A program made the position numbers and the translations under genes. Below the pieces are notes generated by a model, which saw nothing but the letters and a program-made list of their open reading frames with translations, ran no database searches and had not been told where the DNA came from. This document shows positions 4,669 to 7,558 of a stretch of DNA of 7,558 bases, piece by piece; position 1 is the stretch's first letter, and every line of letters starts with the position of its first letter. Location: the NCBI GenBank assembly GCA_021803845.1, contig JAJZLA010000067.1, positions 1 through 7,558 on the forward strand, in the 5' to 3' direction. The DNA is from a bacterium. GTDB taxonomy: Bacteria > SZUA-79 > Acidulodesulfobacterales > Acidulodesulfobacteraceae.

Positions 4669-5241
4669 ATGGAATCCGATAAAAAACTTTTACTTCATAT
4701 ATGCTGTTCGCCATGCTTGATGTATCCGTATCATGTTTTCTCCTCTGCATCTCCAGATAAAAAATTCGATAAAATTATAGGTTACTTTTATAATCCTAAC
4801 ATTCATCCATACAGCGAATATCTCAGGCGAGAGGAATCTTTAAAAACATTCAGCGAGGCGGCAGGTTTTAAGGTTATTTACGAAAAAGATTACGATATGG
4901 AAGAATTTATCAGAAACGTCGTTTTCAGGGAAGAAAACCGTTGTTATTACTGCGTCGGTAACAGGCTCGAGAAAACAGCAGCTTTCGCAAAATCTTCAAA
5001 ATTTACCCATTTTTCTACTACGCTTTTATACAGCAGGCATCAGGACCACAGTTATATAAGAGAGACCGGTTTCAATCTGCAAAAAAAATACGGAGTTAAT
5101 TTTTATTACGAAGATTTCAGGGAGGGCCATAAAGAAGGCATAGAGCTTTCCAAAGGATACGGTTTATACCGCCAGAATTACTGCGGCTGTATTTACAGCG
5201 AAAAGGAAAGATTTTTTCGCAAGCAAACAAGCATAAAATGA
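4669..5241 (+). CDS. queH: Epoxyqueuosine reductase QueH
   Basis: This 190-residue protein belongs to the QueH family (former DUF208). QueH reduces epoxyqueuosine to queuosine at the tRNA wobble position and replaces the unrelated, cobalamin-dependent QueG. All family cysteine motifs are present: LLLHICCSPC (Cys12, Cys13, Cys16), NRCYYC (Cys92, Cys95) and NYCGC (Cys172, Cys174). Also present are the FYNPNIHPYSEYLRR segment and STTLLYSRHQDH. In the family these cysteines hold an iron-sulfur cluster and an extra iron near the active site. Length is normal and the protein should be cytoplasmic. No ribosome-binding site precedes ATG 4669 (the upstream is GTTAAAACGTTAAA), yet an in-frame stop at 4657-4659 excludes a longer form. 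It appears to have its own promoter and is independent of the sulfur cluster upstream. Confidence 0.95.
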   Translation: MESDKKLLLHICCSPCLMYPYHVFSSASPDKKFDKIIGYFYNPNIHPYSEYLRREESLKTFSEAAGFKVIYEKDYDMEEFIRNVVFREENRCYYCVGNRLEKTAAFAKSSKFTHFSTTLLYSRHQDHSYIRETGFNLQKKYGVNFYYEDFREGHKEGIELSKGYGLYRQNYCGCIYSEKERFFRKQTSIK

Positions 5242-5292
5242 GTTATAATTAAAATTATAAAAATATAAAAACCGCAATATATCTATTCTAAT

Positions 5293-6009
5293 ATGAATGA
5301 AGCGTTTAAAAATACTCCTGAAGAATTAATAATTAAAAAAGTCATAGAATATTCTAAGGCAAATAAACATAAGATTCAGGCTTTATGGTTCGGAGAAGAA
5401 AACCGCTCATGCGGCGCTATCCTGTCGGATATAAATATGGAAAGTTTAACTTGCTCCTTAAAATTTAAAGATAGTATTTTACATACGCCGCGCGAAGGAG
5501 ATTTTTTAATTTTGCGGATTTTTTTTCTTTTTGCCCCGATTTCCGGAAAAATTAAAACCGTTAAAGGCGATAAATCTATTACTATCGAAGAATTGAGTTT
5601 TATAACTTTAAAGAACAATAAAAGGCGCTATCCCCGATTCATAATGGGTGAGCCCTTAGAAACGCAGATGATGATAGGCAACCATGTTTATTCAATAGAA
5701 ATTAACGACATTTCTAAAGACGGAATAGGTTTTATATTTTCTTCAGAAAAGAGCATGTCGGGGTTAGCCGGAAAATCTGGATTTATCCAGTTAAATTACA
5801 ATAATATGCTGTTAAGAATCAGCGGTGATATCGTATGGGTAAACAGATTTTCGCGGAATGATTATATAGGAGGGATGCTTCTTTACACGAATAATCAAGA
5901 TAAAGATATAATCACAGATATTATATTCGATAACATATTTAAAATAGAAAACGAACTTTTTAAATTCATATCTTTTGTTACCTGCGAAGAAATGAAAATG
6001 AAAAAATAA
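5293..6009 (+). CDS. PilZ-domain (c-di-GMP receptor-type) protein with YcgR-like N-terminal region
   Basis: This is a 238-residue protein. The C-terminal half is a PilZ domain, with the RxxxR motif at residues 111-115 (RRYPR) followed by DxSxxG at residues 139-144 (DISKDG). These are the two loops that bind cyclic di-GMP. Strands GFIFSS, LRISGDIVWVNR and YIGGMLL complete the barrel pattern. Residues 1-105 form a beta-rich N-terminal region (GAILSDINMESLTCSLKF, then EGDFLILRIFFLF), as in YcgR-type proteins, where it mediates partner interactions. Both binding motifs are intact, so c-di-GMP binding is expected, probably tuning motility, secretion or surface traits. The start ATG 5293 has no Shine-Dalgarno site. 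The gene lies 51 bases after queH and 18 bases before a lipoprotein gene, most likely as one transcript. The output target cannot be told from sequence. Confidence 0.85.
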   Translation: MNEAFKNTPEELIIKKVIEYSKANKHKIQALWFGEENRSCGAILSDINMESLTCSLKFKDSILHTPREGDFLILRIFFLFAPISGKIKTVKGDKSITIEELSFITLKNNKRRYPRFIMGEPLETQMMIGNHVYSIEINDISKDGIGFIFSSEKSMSGLAGKSGFIQLNYNNMLLRISGDIVWVNRFSRNDYIGGMLLYTNNQDKDIITDIIFDNIFKIENELFKFISFVTCEEMKMKK

Positions 6010-6027
6010 AAAAGGAGATTTTGCTTT

Positions 6028-6729
6028 ATGAAAATTAAGAAAAAATTTGCAATATCGCTCATTCTTATACTTTCTATATTTATTGCATCGTCATCGCTCA
6101 GCGGATGCGCTACTTCTAGGGCAACGGCAGCGAGCGGAACGACGGGTGCGCTGTTTGGAGCCGGAACCGGTTTTGTAATCGGGGCACTGACCGGGGGGCC
6201 CATAGGGGCGATAATAGGTACGGCGGCAGGACTGTCCATAGGTTATGGGGTGGGCTATATTACCGGAAAGTACGTGGTTACCCGCGAAGGCGGAATTAGA
6301 GGTATATCTATGCTTAACAGGCCTTATAAACTTGCCGGCAATGAATTTATATACGACCCGCAAAGCAGTTTTAAAATTAATTTTAATAAAGTTAAAGGCG
6401 TTCTTATATCGAATTTAAAAATCTACACTGTTCCAAAATCGGTAAAGTCCGGCGGCATAATAAGCTTAAATATGAAATACGACGTTCTGGGCTCCCCGGT
6501 TAATATTAAAAATTCTTCTATTCAGGAAACAAGAATACTCGAAGGATTAAACGGGAAGATTTTTTATACGCATACATCTGCTACTAATATCGGAGAAGAA
6601 GGCTTCTACAAAACGGCGCTCTCGGTAAAACTGCCTAAAAAAACGCCTAAAGTTTACATTTACGAAGCCATAGTTAAAGTGAATAACGTGATTACGGCAT
6701 TAAGTTCCAGGCTGATATTGGTAAAATAA
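6028..6729 (+). CDS. Glycine-zipper lipoprotein
   Basis: This 233-residue protein has a signal peptide ending in the lipobox LSGC (residues 24-27), so Cys27 should be lipidated and the protein anchored to a membrane, probably the outer one. Residues 36-82 are a long glycine-zipper segment with repeated Gly/Ala-x3-Gly spacing (GALFGAGTGFVIGALTGGPIG and onward), as in SlyB/Rcp-like proteins that insert in or pack against membranes. The remaining ~150 residues look like a beta-sandwich with alternating strands (KGVLISNLKIYTVP, SGGIISLNMKYDVL, KVYIYEAIVKV). I do not recognise a named family there. AAAGGAG at 6011-6017 precedes ATG 6028, 18 bases after the PilZ stop, so the two are likely translated from one mRNA. 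The pairing suggests an envelope function under c-di-GMP control, which is inference. It converges with plsY, with a five-base gap. Confidence 0.8.
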   Translation: MKIKKKFAISLILILSIFIASSSLSGCATSRATAASGTTGALFGAGTGFVIGALTGGPIGAIIGTAAGLSIGYGVGYITGKYVVTREGGIRGISMLNRPYKLAGNEFIYDPQSSFKINFNKVKGVLISNLKIYTVPKSVKSGGIISLNMKYDVLGSPVNIKNSSIQETRILEGLNGKIFYTHTSATNIGEEGFYKTALSVKLPKKTPKVYIYEAIVKVNNVITALSSRLILVK

Positions 6730-6741
6730 TCAGGTTATTTT
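6723..6741. terminator. Small bidirectional hairpin between convergent genes
   Basis: AAAATAA (6723-6729) pairs with TTATTTT (6735-6741) around TCAGG. The arms contain the two stop codons of the convergent genes. A T-run follows on the plus strand (to 6742). The stem is all A-T, so termination would be weak. Confidence 0.35.
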
Positions 6742-7355
6742 TTAATCCGGTTTTCGGTGCCGTTTACGAGCCTTTTTATATTAGGGTAATGTTTATATAT
6801 TATCAATGCCGCGATAAAAATAGAAGCGACAAATATATAAATATTTTTTAGGGTATAGAATATTAAAAAAGGCATAAAAAATGCGCTTACTGTAGAGGCT
6901 AGGGAAACGTATTTAGAAGAAAATAATATTGCAAGAAATATTAAAAAAGCTATTAAAACGGCTTCGGGGGAAACGGCTAAGAAAACTCCGAGTCCGGTAG
7001 CGACTCCCTTGCCGCCTTTAAATTTTATAAATATAGAGAAACAATGTCCTGCAACCGGCGCTATGATTATTAAAGACAGAAAAATTAAATCCTTTACGGA
7101 CATAAACTGTAAAGCGTATCCATTCTGCCTGAACGAATCTATGGCTAAAAATACCGGTAAAAATCCTTTACCGGCGTCTATGAGCAAGGTAATTAATCCG
7201 AATTTCTTTCCTATTACTCTTGAAACGTTGGTAGCTCCTAAGTTGCCGCTTCCTTTTTTAGTGAGGTCCGGAACGCCTTTTAATTTCGCAATTATTGCGG
7301 AAGTCGGAAAACTTCCTATCAAATAAGCCCCGAATATAAAAAATATTTCATACAT
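6735..7355 (-). CDS. plsY: Acyl-phosphate:glycerol-3-phosphate acyltransferase PlsY
   Basis: This 206-residue integral inner-membrane enzyme transfers an acyl group from acyl-phosphate to glycerol-3-phosphate, giving lysophosphatidic acid, the first committed step of phospholipid synthesis in most bacteria. All conserved parts are visible: YLIGSFPTSA (11-20), KKGSGNLGATN (33-43), DAGKG (60-64), GHCFSIFIKFKGGKGVATG (103-121) and a C-terminal KHYPNIKRLVNGTE. The GS, GxN and GKG loops form the cytosolic active site. Length and five-to-seven hydrophobic segments are normal. ATG 7355 lies one base after the stop of the upstream zinc-ribbon gene, suggesting translational coupling; a GGGG(AAA) stretch near 7371 may help. 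Bases 7002-7027, encoding KFKGGKGV, recur inverted at the window's right end. Confidence 0.95.
   Translation of the reverse strand: MYEIFFIFGAYLIGSFPTSAIIAKLKGVPDLTKKGSGNLGATNVSRVIGKKFGLITLLIDAGKGFLPVFLAIDSFRQNGYALQFMSVKDLIFLSLIIIAPVAGHCFSIFIKFKGGKGVATGLGVFLAVSPEAVLIAFLIFLAILFSSKYVSLASTVSAFFMPFLIFYTLKNIYIFVASIFIAALIIYKHYPNIKRLVNGTENRIKK
7002..7027 (+). repeat. Inverted repeat copy 1 (inside plsY)
   Basis: These 26 bases are the exact reverse complement of 7533-7558. This copy is the native one, because it encodes the conserved KFKGGKGV motif of PlsY (residues 111-118) in the correct frame and context. Confidence 0.9.
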
Positions 7356-7356
7356 T

Positions 7357-7551
7357 TTAAACTATTTTTTCCCCGCAATACGGGCAAAATTTAAGTCCCG
7401 GCATTAATGGAATTTCCATACCGCATTTTTTATTCTGGCATATTTTGTTTGTTTCGATGCCGTTTAATTTATTGTTAACGGCGTTGCTTAAATTATCCAC
7501 AAACTTTTCGAATTTTTTATCATCGTTTTTTTTAAAATTTAAAGGCGGCAA
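7357..7551 (-). CDS. Small zinc-ribbon protein; 5' end unreliable
   Basis: The frame stops at 7357-7359 and is open to the window edge. The longest form with a start inside the window uses TTG 7551 and gives 64 residues. The C-terminal part holds four cysteines, Cys38-x4-Cys43 and Cys56-x2-Cys59, with the ending GLKFCPYCGEKIV, a classic zinc ribbon. A helix-like region (FEKFVDNLSNAVNNKLNG) precedes it. Such small proteins are usually adaptors or nucleic-acid binders; no specific role can be assigned. The TTG start and the first six residues fall inside a 26-base inverted copy of plsY sequence, so they are probably not genuine. The true gene should be read as 7357 to about 7532 with the start missing. 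It lies one base upstream of plsY and is probably co-transcribed with it. Confidence 0.6.
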   Translation of the reverse strand: MPPLNFKKNDDKKFEKFVDNLSNAVNNKLNGIETNKICQNKKCGMEIPLMPGLKFCPYCGEKIV

Positions 7552-7558
7552 GGGAGTC
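7533..7558 (-). repeat. Inverted repeat copy 2 (right end of window)
   Basis: These last 26 bases duplicate the plsY segment 7002-7027 in opposite orientation and end exactly at the window edge. Read on the plus strand they encode KFKGGKGV, with no PlsY-like sequence before them. This is most simply a chimeric or assembly-end join. A true duplicated plsY fragment is less likely. Confidence 0.85.

Noticed and set aside
5244..5262. AT-only inverted repeat after queH as terminator
   Set aside because: The stem of about six A-T pairs is not followed by a T-run on the plus strand. Such palindromes are expected by chance at this base composition.
5895..6239. Minus-strand Pro/Ala-rich open frame
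   Set aside because: It is the antisense shadow of the Gly/Ala-rich zipper and the end of the PilZ gene, with no ribosome-binding site and no recognisable domain.
7009..7326. Plus-strand 105-codon open frame opposite plsY
   Set aside because: It is antisense to the conserved PlsY coding sequence, with no ribosome-binding site and no family resemblance.

Overview
The window is an AT-rich stretch (roughly 35-40% GC by eye) with short intergenic gaps and mostly clear Shine-Dalgarno sites. It comes from a Gram-negative bacterium: there is a lipobox lipoprotein with a glycine zipper, and there are several Sec-exported periplasmic proteins. The gene content points to sulfur metabolism. My best guess is an uncultured, low-GC, deltaproteobacterium-like sulfur-cycling lineage, such as the acid-mine Acidulodesulfobacterales group. 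That is a low-confidence inference from gene content only.

Region 1 (1-148) is the 3' end of a beta-propeller (NHL/Vgb-like) protein. Region 2 (189-4456) is a nine-gene plus-strand cluster that reads as a sulfur-trafficking operon. In order it encodes a TusA-like sulfur carrier, a YeeE/YedE membrane transporter, a small two-helix membrane protein, three small DsrE/F/H-like proteins (the last only 57 aa), an exported single-domain rhodanese, an exported ~50-residue basic peptide ending in Gly-Ala-Gly-Cys-Leu, and an exported LTxxQ (Spy/CpxP-like) protein ending in Asn-Ala-Gly-Cys-Met-Ala-Lys. A T-tailed terminator closes the cluster.

My working model has a periplasmic half (rhodanese plus two proteins with a C-terminal cysteine) that handles sulfane sulfur, a YeeE-type channel that moves it inward, and a TusA/DsrEFH-type relay that accepts it in the cytoplasm. 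The three exported proteins share an Ala-Gly-Cys motif. This motif is the most novel-looking signal in the window, because it recalls the C-terminal cysteine carrier arm of SoxY without any other resemblance to SoxY.

Region 3 (4569-6729) has its own extended -10 promoter. It carries queH (tRNA queuosine synthesis), a PilZ-domain protein and a glycine-zipper lipoprotein. Region 4 (6735-7558) lies on the minus strand, convergent with region 3, and holds plsY (phospholipid synthesis) directly downstream of a small zinc-ribbon gene.

The last 26 bases of the window are an exact inverted copy of 26 bases inside plsY. This looks like an assembly or amplification junction, and it makes the 5' end of the zinc-ribbon gene unreliable. 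No tRNA, rRNA, CRISPR array, insertion sequence or riboswitch was recognised. The longest gap without a gene is 212 bases (4457-4668), and it contains the terminator and the promoter.
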